NCBI RefSeq assembly: GCF_026340305.1
Contig: NZ_JAPEPI010000004.1
Coordinates: 372,001 to 436,000, forward strand
Reading direction: 5' to 3'
Length of the DNA stretch: 64,000 bases
DNA from: Streptomyces sp. NBC_01381
Lineage (GTDB): Bacteria; Actinomycetota; Actinomycetes; Streptomycetales; Streptomycetaceae
Shown: positions 17,112-25,033 of the stretch, in pieces
Numbering within the stretch: position 1 is the first letter of the stretch
Layout: every line of letters begins with the position of its first letter
Made by a program: the position numbers and the translations under genes
The notes under the pieces: model-generated
The model's input: the letters and a program-made list of their open reading frames with translations, nothing else
What the model was told of the DNA's origin: nothing
Database searches by the model: none

Positions 17112-17993
17112 TCAGAGACCTCCTCTGTCGAGTTCGCGCACCGCGTCGGCGCGGCGCAGCTTGTCCGGGTTGCGCATGCCGTAGAGGCCGGTGATCCGTC
17201 CGTCGTGGATCTCGAACGCGACCAGCCAGTCGAGTGCGTCGCCGGTCAGGAACCGGGCCGCGGGCATGCCGTTGTAGGTGGCGGGCTCGACACTGGTCGT
17301 CGAGCCGGTGGTGCGGAGCACGCCGAGGACGAACCGGGCGACCTCGTCGCGGCCGGTGATCGGCCGGCGGGCGGCGACCACCTTCCCTCCGCCGTCGGAG
17401 ATCTGCACGACATCGGGCGCCAGCAGATCCATCAGATCCTGGATCCGGCCGGTCGACGCCGCGAGCAGGAACCGCTGGACGATCTGCCGGGTGGCGTCGG
17501 AGTCGGGCTCGAAGCGGCGGCGCCGTGCGTGGACGTGCCGGCGTGCACGGTGGGCGATCTGACGGACGGTCACCTCGGCCTTGCCGATCGACGCTGCGAT
17601 CTCGCCGTGGGTGTAGCCGAACACGTCGTGCAGCACGAACACCGCGCGCTCGGTCGGGTTGAGCGTCTCCAGGACGAGCAGCATGGCCATCGACACCGAC
17701 TCGGCCAGGATCGCGTCCTCGCTCACCTCGGGTACGGTGCGGATCGGCTCGGGCAGCCATGGGCCGACGTACTCCTCGCGCCGCGCCCTGACCGCGCGCA
17801 TGTGGTTGAGGCCCTGCCGGGTCACCAGGCGGACCAGGTAGGCGCGCGGGTGCTCGACCGTCGCCGGATCGACCGCGCTCCACCGCAGGTAGCTCTCCTG
17901 CAGCACGTCCTCGGCGTCGGCGGCGCTGCCCAGCATCTCGTACGCGATGGTGAACAGCAGCGGACGGTGCTCGGTGAAGGCGTCCTCAGCCAT
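17112..17993 (-). CDS. ECF41-type sigma factor with SnoaL-like C-terminal domain
   Basis: Encodes 293 residues. Sigma region 2 lies at about 5-75 (LLFTIAYEMLGSAADAEDVLQESYLRW). Region 4 lies at 105-160 (LNPTERAVFVLHDVFGYTHGEIA). Three marks define the ECF41 group: WLPEP in the linker (79-83), DGGGK (about 200) and NPDKL (275-279) in a SnoaL-like extension. In this group the C-terminal domain controls sigma activity instead of an anti-sigma factor. ECF41 genes usually neighbour carboxymuconolactone decarboxylase, oxidoreductase or epimerase genes. Here the downstream partner is an SRPBCC protein. Confidence 0.92.
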   Translation of the reverse strand: MAEDAFTEHRPLLFTIAYEMLGSAADAEDVLQESYLRWSAVDPATVEHPRAYLVRLVTRQGLNHMRAVRARREEYVGPWLPEPIRTVPEVSEDAILAESVSMAMLLVLETLNPTERAVFVLHDVFGYTHGEIAASIGKAEVTVRQIAHRARRHVHARRRRFEPDSDATRQIVQRFLLAASTGRIQDLMDLLAPDVVQISDGGGKVVAARRPITGRDEVARFVLGVLRTTGSTTSVEPATYNGMPAARFLTGDALDWLVAFEIHDGRITGLYGMRNPDKLRRADAVRELDRGGL

Positions 17994-18145
17994 GGCCCGC
18001 CCCCGCGGCGAGCACCCCTCGGTACCTCGGCATCACACCCGGCTCCTCTCGTCGGACTCGTCGGACGCCCATCGAGACACTCCGGACCGGCGAACCGTGA
18101 CAGTCCGCCGCGGTGATTCACTTCACATCCGGTCGGGGTGGCCGA

Positions 18146-18862
18146 TCAGCGCTGCTGCGGGAGGCCCAACATCCGTACCAGCTGGGCGAGTTCCTCCTGG
18201 AAGAGCTTGTCCGGGCTTGCGGTCTGGGTACGCAGGTGGCCGTAGACCTCCAGCGACACCAGGCCGTGCAGATGCCCCCAGATGCGGAGCGCGAGGGCGA
18301 CGGCAGCCGGCGGCAGCTCCGGGAAGGCCGGGCGTACCTTGTCGAGCAGCCCCGCGTCGAAGTCCGACCAGGCGAACTCGCTGCCCTCGTAGAGGCGTTC
18401 GGCGTGCGGCCAGGCGGCGGCCGCCAGGGCGGTGAGCCCGGTGCAGACGCGGCGCGCGGCGTCCGGGGCGGCGCCGCCTTCGGGGGAGTGGTAGCCGGGA
18501 ACGGGATCGCCGTAGATGAGCCGGAAGCCCTGTGGATTGGCCAGGGCCCAGTTCCGGAAGGTGCGGGACCATGCCTGGATCCGCGCGGCCGGGCTCTCGT
18601 CGGAGGTGGCCTCCCAGGAGCTGTCCACGGCGTCCGCGAGGGCCGTGTACACGTCATTGATGAGCGTGGTGATCAGGTCGTCCCGGGTGGCGAAGTACCC
18701 GTAGATGGCGTTCGCCGTCATGCCCATTTCGCGGGCGATGGCTCGCAAAGTGATGGCGTCGGGACCGCCCGATGCCATCAATGTCAAGGCCACGCCCTTG
18801 ATTTCGGCGGTCGTCTCGGCCCGTAGCCGCTCGCGCCTGCCCTTGCTGCCTGTATCTGCCAC
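18146..18862 (-). CDS. TetR family regulator with WHG-type C-terminal domain
   Basis: Encodes 238 residues from a GTG start. The N-terminal HTH is classic (DAITLRAIAREMGMTANAIYGYFATRDDLITTLIND). The C-terminal part (WSRTFRNWALANPQGFRLIYGDPVPGY ... LRIWGHLHGLVSLEVYGHL) matches the WHG-domain TetR group. It is divergent from an NAD-binding oxidoreductase gene, with 116 bases between start codons. The intergenic region holds a perfect 10-bp inverted repeat that is the probable operator for both genes. Confidence 0.9.
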   Translation of the reverse strand: MADTGSKGRRERLRAETTAEIKGVALTLMASGGPDAITLRAIAREMGMTANAIYGYFATRDDLITTLINDVYTALADAVDSSWEATSDESPAARIQAWSRTFRNWALANPQGFRLIYGDPVPGYHSPEGGAAPDAARRVCTGLTALAAAAWPHAERLYEGSEFAWSDFDAGLLDKVRPAFPELPPAAVALALRIWGHLHGLVSLEVYGHLRTQTASPDKLFQEELAQLVRMLGLPQQR

Positions 18863-18897
18863 GCGGCCAATCTACAGCGTCAATTTAATGCGCACCA

Positions 18898-18928
18898 TGC
18901 GAAAACTTCACGGCGTATAGTTTTCGCA
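18898..18928. promoter_or_regulatory. Probable TetR operator between divergent genes
   Basis: Perfect inverted arms tgcgaaaact (18898-18907) and agttttcgca (18919-18928) flank an 11-bp AT/GC-mixed centre. The A/T-rich arms stand out from the GC-rich surroundings. The location, between a divergent TetR gene and an oxidoreductase gene, is where autoregulating TetR proteins bind. Confidence 0.8.
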
Positions 18929-18978
18929 CGGCGTCACCATCAGGGGGCGTCGTACATCGGCATGCACAGGGGAGAGCC

Positions 18979-19686
18979 ATGCACATCGGAGTCATCGGAG
19001 CCACGGGAACCATCGGCAGCAGGGTCGTCACCGAAGCGCTGGGCCGGGGGCATCACGTCAAGGCGTTCAGCCGCGACGCCTCGTCGGCCGCGGGCAAGGA
19101 GCAGCGGGAGAACATCACTTGGTCGAGCGTCGACGTCCTGGACCCCGCGGCCGTCGCCGCCGCCCTGCCCGGTCTCGACGTCCTGATCAGCGGATTCCAG
19201 CCCGGCAACGCCGCGCACGACATGACCGACACCGTGCGGCGTTCGATCGCCGACCCCACCGTCTACGCCACCGCGGCGCGCGCCCTGCTCAAGGCGCTGG
19301 AGCGGCATCCCCGCACCCGGCTGATCGTGATCGGCGGCGCGGGCAGCCTGGAGGTGGAACCGGGAGTGGTGCGAGCCGACTCCGACGACCTGCTGCACGC
19401 GACCCTGGACCAGGTCGGCCTGCCCCGCGCCTACGCGGCGGCCGTGCGCGGCCATCGGGACGCCCTGAACGTCCTGCGCGTGTCGAACCGCCTGTGGACC
19501 TACTTCAGCCCCGCCGAGGACATCGCCCCAGGCGAACGCACGGGCCGCTTCCGCACCGGCGGTGACCAGCCCGTTGTGGATGCGGACGGCCGCAGCCGCA
19601 TCTCGGCCGAGGACGCCGCCGTCGCCCTGATCGACGAGGCGGAACTGCCCCGCTTCGTGCAGCGCCGCTTCACCATCGGGTACTGA
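18979..19686 (+). CDS. NAD(P)-binding oxidoreductase (NmrA/SDR-like)
   Basis: Encodes 235 residues, with ggggagagcc before the ATG. The N-terminal MHIGVIGATGTIGSRVVTEALGRGH is a GxxGxxG dinucleotide-binding loop of the atypical SDR/NmrA group. The middle LIVIGGAGSLEVEPG is the usual second signature. There is no YxxxK dyad, which fits the NAD(P)H-binding or epimerase-like subgroup. The divergent TetR gene and the shared operator suggest induction by a small molecule. Confidence 0.85.
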   Translation: MHIGVIGATGTIGSRVVTEALGRGHHVKAFSRDASSAAGKEQRENITWSSVDVLDPAAVAAALPGLDVLISGFQPGNAAHDMTDTVRRSIADPTVYATAARALLKALERHPRTRLIVIGGAGSLEVEPGVVRADSDDLLHATLDQVGLPRAYAAAVRGHRDALNVLRVSNRLWTYFSPAEDIAPGERTGRFRTGGDQPVVDADGRSRISAEDAAVALIDEAELPRFVQRRFTIGY

Positions 19687-19748
19687 AGTCGCCGGGTCGC
19701 TTCATGGGCGAGCGATGAGTTCGGGCGGCGGATCGGGTCTGCCCTGGT

Positions 19749-20363
19749 ATGACGCGCATCATCGCTGACATCTCGGTCTCCCTCGACGGCTTCGTCACCG
19801 GGCCCGACCCCGGCCCGGAAAGCGGACTGGGCACCGGCGGCGAGGCCCTGCACACCTGGGCGTTCTCCGACGACCCCGAAGACCGCCGGATCCTGCACGA
19901 GGCGACGGCCCGCTCGGGCGCCGTCATCCTCGGCCGCCACCTCTTCGACGTGGTCGACGGGCCGCACGGCTGGGACGACAAGGTCGGCTACGGCGCGGCC
20001 GAGGTGGGCAAGCCCGCCTTCGTCGTCGTGACGAGCTCGCCGCCGGAGTCGGTGCGGCTGACCGGCCTCGACTGGACGTTCGTCACCACCGGTCTGCCCG
20101 ACGCCGTCACCGCCGCGCGCGAGCACGCCGAGGCGGCGTCGGCGGCCGGCGGCAAGGAGCTCGACGTCGTCCTCATGGGCGGCGGCGCCACGATCCGCTC
20201 GGCGCTCGACGCCGGCCTGATCGACGTGCTGTCGCTGCACCTCGCGCCCGTCGTGCTGGGCGCGGGGACACCACTGTTCACCGGCGGAGCGCCGCGCACG
20301 CTGGTGCAGCGGAGCGTGACCGCCACATCGACCGCGACGCATCTGATCTACGACGTCCTCTGA
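19749..20363 (+). CDS. Dihydrofolate-reductase-like RibD C-terminal domain protein
   Basis: Encodes 204 residues. It starts with RIIADISVSLDGFVTGPD, the signature of the RibD_C/DHFR-like family. It continues with RSGAVILGRHLFDVVDGPHGW, LDVVLMGGGATIRSALDAGLIDVL and LHLAPVVLGAGTPLF, which bind NADPH in this family. The natural substrate of stand-alone members is unknown. It is not true folate DHFR. It follows the oxidoreductase gene by 62 bases on the same strand, but a shared transcript is only possible, not shown. Confidence 0.9.
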   Translation: MTRIIADISVSLDGFVTGPDPGPESGLGTGGEALHTWAFSDDPEDRRILHEATARSGAVILGRHLFDVVDGPHGWDDKVGYGAAEVGKPAFVVVTSSPPESVRLTGLDWTFVTTGLPDAVTAAREHAEAASAAGGKELDVVLMGGGATIRSALDAGLIDVLSLHLAPVVLGAGTPLFTGGAPRTLVQRSVTATSTATHLIYDVL

Positions 20364-20389
20364 CGACGCGAGCGCACCGTCGGGCCGGT

Positions 20390-21364
20390 TCAGGCCTTCT
20401 TCGTCTCAAGGACGGTCACCTTCGCCAAGGAACGGTGCCGGTGATGCGCCTCGGCGATCCCCGCAAGCGCGGGACGATCCAGCGCGCGATAGGCCAGCAC
20501 GAGCAGTTCGTTCGCGAGCGCCTCACGGGCCGGGTCGCCGCCCGACGCCCAGTGCAGGTCGCGGCCGAGGAGGAGCGCCTCCGTCGGATCGCCCGCCGAG
20601 CAACGGCTGCGGGCCTCCTCCAGGTTCGCCCGCAGCGCCTCGGCGTCGTCGAAGAGGGCGTACATGTACGTCGCGAACTTGTACTCGTCGGCGCCGTGGT
20701 GGGCAGGGCGGTCCAGGACGGATTCCCCCGCGGCGAGTGCGCCCGCGCCGTCCAGCGTCGTGACCCGGTCGGGGTCCTCGGGCTGGATCGTCCAGTCGTA
20801 CGCCTTGGAGTAGACGAGGCCGACCTCGGGGCGGTCGCCGGTCTCGAAGCCGGTCAGGGCATCGCGCAGCAGGGCCAGGCGGGAGCGCCGTTCGGTCACC
20901 TCCTCGTCCTGTACGTCGTCGTCGAGTTCGCGCCAGAAGAGTTCGAGAATCGCGCGCACCGCCTCCAGCGGAGTGGCCGCATGCGTGTTGATGCCACCGC
21001 CGTCGTTGTTGTAGTACGACGCGACGCCACTGCAGGTGCGGCCGTCGTCGAACCACAGGCCGTGGTGGAGGCCGTCGGAGCCGCCGTGCAGGAAGGTCAG
21101 GAACTCGGGAGGGTCGCGGTAGTAGCGACCGTGCACGCGTACGTCGATGCCGTCGCGCGGCCGCAGACCGGGGTCGGCGAACAGGTCCATGATGCCGACG
21201 GGGCTCACGTCCAGCTCCCCGAGCGCCTGCTCCTCCACGGGGCCGAGCGAGCCGAGGAACGCCCAGAACCGGAAGACCGACTCAGGCAGTTCGAACCCCC
21301 ACTCGCGCAGGAAGCGCTCTTCGACGGCGGCCCGGACCGCCGCACTCTCCGTCTGCTCCGTCAT
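20390..21364 (-). CDS. Bacterial HPF1-like (DUF2228) ADP-ribosylation family protein
   Basis: Encodes 324 residues from the ATG at 21364. Features recall eukaryotic HPF1, the factor that completes the PARP1/2 active site for serine ADP-ribosylation. They are ELPESVFRFWAF at 25-36, the hallmark YYRDPPEF at 81-88, HHGLWFDDG near 100, and a C-terminal helical block LLLGRDLHWASGG ... LLVLAYRALDRPALAGIAEAH. In human HPF1 a glutamate just before the matching GxDL helix is catalytic. Here the loop reads SRCSAGDPTEA, and no glutamate aligns there by eye. No PARP-like gene is visible nearby. The partner and activity are unknown. Confidence 0.75.
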   Translation of the reverse strand: MTEQTESAAVRAAVEERFLREWGFELPESVFRFWAFLGSLGPVEEQALGELDVSPVGIMDLFADPGLRPRDGIDVRVHGRYYRDPPEFLTFLHGGSDGLHHGLWFDDGRTCSGVASYYNNDGGGINTHAATPLEAVRAILELFWRELDDDVQDEEVTERRSRLALLRDALTGFETGDRPEVGLVYSKAYDWTIQPEDPDRVTTLDGAGALAAGESVLDRPAHHGADEYKFATYMYALFDDAEALRANLEEARSRCSAGDPTEALLLGRDLHWASGGDPAREALANELLVLAYRALDRPALAGIAEAHHRHRSLAKVTVLETKKA

Positions 21365-21534
21365 CCCAAGCCCCCAGGTTCCGAGGCGCACGCACGCCCG
21401 CTGCCACACAAGAGCCCCGAGGCTATCGAACCGTCGAAAGGGCCGACACGGAGCTCCACCTCGACCCGGCAGGATGCCGTGGTGGTCGCTCGCGCCGTGG
21501 AATCATCGTCCGTCCGGCAGGGACGGACGACTGG

Positions 21535-22428
21535 ATGACGGTGAAGGCGGTGCTGGGCATGACGGCAGGTTGGGAGTGGGACGAGACCCTGTTCTCGGGC
21601 ACGGCCGCCTACTACCGACGCGGTCGGCTTCCCTACGCCCCCGGTCTCGCGGACGAACTCGCCGAGGTTCTGCACCTGGACGGACGCGGACGCCTCATCG
21701 ATGTGGGCTGCGGGCCCGGAACCATCGCCCTGACACTGGCGCACCTGTTCGCCGAGGTCGTCGGCGTCGACCCGGACCGCGGGATGATCGCCGAGGCGGG
21801 GCGCGCGGCCACCGAGCGCGGAGTGGCCGGGAAGACGCGGTGGGTGCGGGCCCGCGCCGAGGAACTCCCCGCGGGGCTCGGTACGTTCACCGTCGCGACC
21901 TTCGCGCAGTCCTTCCACTGGATGGACCGCGACCTGGTGGCGACGACGATCAGGGACATGCTCCGGCCCGGCGGAGTCCTCGTACACATCTCGGACGAGA
22001 AGGCGGAGCCCCGGACCACCGAGGGCATGGCGTATCCGGCGGTGCCCTACGCGGCGATGGACGAGCTGGTCAGACGCTACTTGGGACCGGTCCGCAGGGC
22101 CGGCCGGGGCGTGCTGCCCCAGGGAACACCCGGCGGTGAGGCGCTGGTGTTCGCCCGCGCGGGATTCACCGGCCCCCGGCGTCACGTCGTGCCCGGAGGC
22201 CAGGAGTTGGTGCGCACGGTCGACGACGCGGTCGCGGGGGTGTTCTCGATGTCGTTCTCGGCACCGCACCTCTTCGGCGAGGACCGCGACGCCTTCGAGG
22301 CGGACCTGCGCCACCTGCTCCTGGGCAGCTCCCCGTCCGGCCGCTTCTCCGAGCGCCAACCGGGCACCGAGTTCTTTGTGTGGGCGAAAGGCTCCGCCGA
22401 GCCGAAGCCGCGATGCGGTGCGGCATGA
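21535..22428 (+). CDS. Class I SAM-dependent methyltransferase
   Basis: Encodes 297 residues. Motif I is LIDVGCGPGTIALTLAHLF near residue 54, with the strand-2 acid in VVGVDPDRGMIAEA. Post-motif residues (ATFAQSFHWMDRDLVATTIRDML) match the FHWMD-type trans-aconitate-methyltransferase-like group, known from many small-molecule methyltransferases. A second start at 21559 (MTAGWEWDE) is equally plausible. The next gene, the Imm49 fusion, starts 43 bases later in the same direction. Confidence 0.85.
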   Translation: MTVKAVLGMTAGWEWDETLFSGTAAYYRRGRLPYAPGLADELAEVLHLDGRGRLIDVGCGPGTIALTLAHLFAEVVGVDPDRGMIAEAGRAATERGVAGKTRWVRARAEELPAGLGTFTVATFAQSFHWMDRDLVATTIRDMLRPGGVLVHISDEKAEPRTTEGMAYPAVPYAAMDELVRRYLGPVRRAGRGVLPQGTPGGEALVFARAGFTGPRRHVVPGGQELVRTVDDAVAGVFSMSFSAPHLFGEDRDAFEADLRHLLLGSSPSGRFSERQPGTEFFVWAKGSAEPKPRCGAA

Positions 22429-22471
22429 CCCGGCGTCAGCCGTCGCACTGCCAACTCGTAGGGTCAGAGGG

Positions 22472-24172
22472 GTGAATCACGACGACGCCCTCGCCGCGCC
22501 AGCAACCCCCGATCCCGACTTGCCGATGCTGACCGTCGCGCAGGCCGAACGCCTGCGCGCACTGGCCGCCCCGTACTGCGAGGACGGTCGCGGCTACTCC
22601 CTGCACAACCTGGCGCAGCAGTGCCGCCATGCACCACAGGACCGCTGGCCGGCCCTGGTGGACGAGCACTTCGCCGCCTTGCGGGAGGGGAGCCGGGGTG
22701 GCGAGAGCGCCGCGGAGTTGCTGCGCGGTGTGCACGCGCGGCTGCTGCCCGCGGATTCGATCGGCCCTGAGCTCGCCGGTGCCATGCGTTACGCACGCGT
22801 GGTGGCCGAAGGGCTTGTCTTCGCGTACGCCCTCGACATGCCGACCAGCGTGCGGATCCTGACCGACGCCGACGTGGAGCGTGCCGGTCTGGAGGAACTG
22901 GGCCAGGCGGCGTACGCGAACCTGATGCGCGTGCCCGTCGAGCACGACGAAGTCTCGGTCCAGGGAAGGGCGTTGCTGCACTCCGTGTACGGCGACTCCC
23001 CATTCATCGCGAGCAAGGCGCTGTTCCTGTCCGAAGCGGCCCGGCAGATCACCGGCGAGGCACTGCCCGACGCCGGGGCCCTCGTCGTCATGCCGAACCG
23101 CAATCTCCTTGCCTACCACCCGATCACCGACGGCTCCGTCGTCGATGCCGTCAACGGCCTTGCCTCGTACGCCCTCGGGGCTCACGAGGACGGACCGGGC
23201 GCCCTGTCCCCGCGGGTCTACTGGTGGCACAAGGGCGCCCTGACGTCGCTCACGGTCATCGACCCCGAAACCCGCACCTTCTCCTTGCAGCCCCCGCCGG
23301 AGCTGCTCAGCCTGATGAAGGGCCTGGTCCGCCTCGACGGTGCTGGACGGCTCGCCACGAGCACCACCGCCAAGGCTCCCGACACGGCCGAACTCACCCA
23401 CACCACAGCCGAGTCGATAACCCGGCTCGCCCAGGAGCCTGCCGGGCTGCGCGACGCCTTCGCCTCGGCGCTCACCCTCGCCCACAGCCATTGCGCCGCC
23501 GACCCCCGAGTGGCGCACATCGACACGTGGGACGCCTGGGCCACCGCCGTACAGCTCGGCTCCGCGCTGTTCACCGGCGCGCAGGCGCAGAAATGCCGCC
23601 TTGGCGAGGACATTGAGCCGCAGCTGCCCGACCTTCCCGTCGAGCCGCCCGCGGACGCCCGCGCTTGGCTCGACGCCTTCTATCTCGCTCTCGCGTGCCG
23701 CCGGCAGGACCGGGCCGACCGGCTGTGCCAGGTGCCGCTGGAGGCGCTGCGGCAGGACGACTCGGTCGACGCATACGTCCTGCACTGGATCGACACGCTG
23801 CAGACCTACTGGTCCCAGCGCCCCATGGACGACGTCGTACAGAAACTCCTGGCGACCATGGAAACGTCCATGCCCGAGACCGTGACCCACGCGCCGATGG
23901 ACTTCGTGAACCAGATCGACTACCAGCCCGTCGCTCTCTTCCACCGCTTCATCGCACGCGACCACGACGCCTTCGCCAAGACCCTCGCCGAAGCGGTCGC
24001 CCACCACGGCGCGTACTGGGGCGACTCGGCGGCGCCCCGCGCCCAAGTCGCGCTCGGCCCGCTCGCGATGGCGAGCCTGGCCTACGACTACGGATTCCCC
24101 GTCGCTCTGCAGCAGCCGCACCTGCCCACGTACCTCCTCAACCGGGAGCGCATCGAGGAGTTCCCCGGCTGA
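22472..24172 (+). CDS. Immunity 49 family protein fused to a long N-terminal domain
   Basis: Encodes 566 residues from a GTG start (cagaggg upstream). The C-terminal half, about 300-566, matches the Imm49 pattern of polymorphic-toxin systems: ARAWLDAFYLALACRRQDRADRLCQVPLEALRQ, DAYVLHWIDTLQTYW, and a final LPTYLLNRERIE. The first 290 residues form another domain (MLTVAQAERLRALAAPYCEDGRGYSL; LFLSEAARQITGEALP; LVVMPNRNLLAYHPI), loosely like YtpQ/DUF1444 proteins. Imm49 alone is about 230-280 residues, so this is an enlarged form. No toxin gene is recognisable next to it. Confidence 0.7.
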   Translation: MNHDDALAAPATPDPDLPMLTVAQAERLRALAAPYCEDGRGYSLHNLAQQCRHAPQDRWPALVDEHFAALREGSRGGESAAELLRGVHARLLPADSIGPELAGAMRYARVVAEGLVFAYALDMPTSVRILTDADVERAGLEELGQAAYANLMRVPVEHDEVSVQGRALLHSVYGDSPFIASKALFLSEAARQITGEALPDAGALVVMPNRNLLAYHPITDGSVVDAVNGLASYALGAHEDGPGALSPRVYWWHKGALTSLTVIDPETRTFSLQPPPELLSLMKGLVRLDGAGRLATSTTAKAPDTAELTHTTAESITRLAQEPAGLRDAFASALTLAHSHCAADPRVAHIDTWDAWATAVQLGSALFTGAQAQKCRLGEDIEPQLPDLPVEPPADARAWLDAFYLALACRRQDRADRLCQVPLEALRQDDSVDAYVLHWIDTLQTYWSQRPMDDVVQKLLATMETSMPETVTHAPMDFVNQIDYQPVALFHRFIARDHDAFAKTLAEAVAHHGAYWGDSAAPRAQVALGPLAMASLAYDYGFPVALQQPHLPTYLLNRERIEEFPG

Positions 24173-24199
24173 GGGCCTGGAACCGGCGCGGCGGTCCGC

Positions 24200-24250
24200 G
24201 CCCCGTAAGGGGCGCGGGGAACTGCGCGACCAGCCCCCACCGGCCCGCGG
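24200..24250. repeat. Streptomyces-type dispersed intergenic repeat
   Basis: After the Imm49 gene the sequence gcgccccgtaaggggcgc (a hairpin) continues as ggggaactgcgcgaccagcc and then cccaccggcccgc. This wording recurs between genes throughout many Streptomyces genomes. It can serve as a terminator hairpin for the rightward gene and, on the other strand, for the leftward response regulator. Confidence 0.75.
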
Positions 24251-24278
24251 TTTCATCACCGCACGTCCAGCGGAGCGT

Positions 24279-25019
24279 TCAGGCGCCCCCGCCCGGGGCG
24301 ATCAGCCCCGTCTCGTAGGCGAAGACGACGGCCTGGACACGGTCGCGCAGGTCCAGCTTCGACAGGATGCGGCCGACGTGGCTCTTGACCGTGGTCGGGC
24401 TGAGGAACAGCCGGGAGGCGAGTTCGGCATTGCTGAGGCCCGTCGCGAGCAGGCGGAGGACCTCTAGCTCGCGCGGGGTCAGGCCGGACAGATCGCGGTG
24501 CGGGGCGACGGTCTGGGGTGCCTCGTGATGGGCGAAGCGCTCGATCAGCCGACGAGTGATCGTGGGTGCGAGGAGGGCATCGCCGGTCTGCACCAGGCGC
24601 AGGGCGGCGACCAGATGTTCCGGTGACACGTCCTTGAGCAGGAAGCCGCTGGCGCCGGCCGTGAGCGCGGCGTAGACGTAGTGGTCGAGGTCGTACGTGG
24701 TGAGGATGACGACCCGCGTCCCGCCCGATCCTGCCTCGCCGATGATGCGCCTGGTGGCCTCGATGCCGTCCATCTCCGGCATCCGGATGTCCATGAGGAC
24801 GACGTCGGGCCGCGTACGGCGGACCGCCGCGACAGCCTCGGCCCCGTCGGCCGCCTCGGCGGTCACGTCGATGCCGTCCGCGGCCAGGATCATCTTGAAA
24901 CCGGTGCGTACGAGGGCCTGGTCGTCGGCGATGACGGCGCGCAGCGGCGGCTGGTCCGCAGGCATACCGTGCTCCGCATGCTTACCTTGCTCCGCAGGCA
25001 TACCGTGCTCCGCATTCAT
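24279..25019 (-). CDS. NarL/LuxR-type response regulator
   Basis: Encodes 246 residues. The receiver spans about 26-140 (LRAVIADDQALVRTGFKMIL; phosphoacceptor Asp in VVLMDIRMPEMDG; Lys in GFLLKDVSPE). The LuxR HTH lies at 178-235 (LSGLTPRELEVLRLLATGLSNAELASRLFLSPTTVKSHVGRIL). The ATG at 25019 overlaps the kinase stop as ATGA, so translation is coupled. The first 20 residues, M-NAEHGMPAEQGKHAEHG, are an unusual repeat encoded by four 18-bp tandem units. Likely target: the divergent ABC transporter at 26541. Confidence 0.93.
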   Translation of the reverse strand: MNAEHGMPAEQGKHAEHGMPADQPPLRAVIADDQALVRTGFKMILAADGIDVTAEAADGAEAVAAVRRTRPDVVLMDIRMPEMDGIEATRRIIGEAGSGGTRVVILTTYDLDHYVYAALTAGASGFLLKDVSPEHLVAALRLVQTGDALLAPTITRRLIERFAHHEAPQTVAPHRDLSGLTPRELEVLRLLATGLSNAELASRLFLSPTTVKSHVGRILSKLDLRDRVQAVVFAYETGLIAPGGGA

Positions 25020-25033
25020 ACGGTGCTCCGCGG
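24962..25033. repeat. Four 18-bp tandem repeats over the kinase-regulator junction
   Basis: Units start at 24962, 24980, 24998 and 25016. The first and third are identical (gcataccgtgctccgcat). The second and fourth differ at a few positions. The fourth covers the overlapping kinase stop codon and regulator start codon. Length 18 keeps the frame, so the repeats add six-residue units to the regulator N-terminus. Confidence 0.92.

Noticed and set aside
20390..21364. A plain SMI1/KNR4 immunity protein
   Set aside because: The YYRDPPEF block and the C-terminal helical block fit HPF1-type proteins better than SUKH proteins, though a distant relation is not excluded.
22436..24259. A 607-codon reverse frame opposite the Imm49 gene
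   Set aside because: Composition is Gly/Arg/Val-rich without recognisable domains. The forward frame has Imm49 features.
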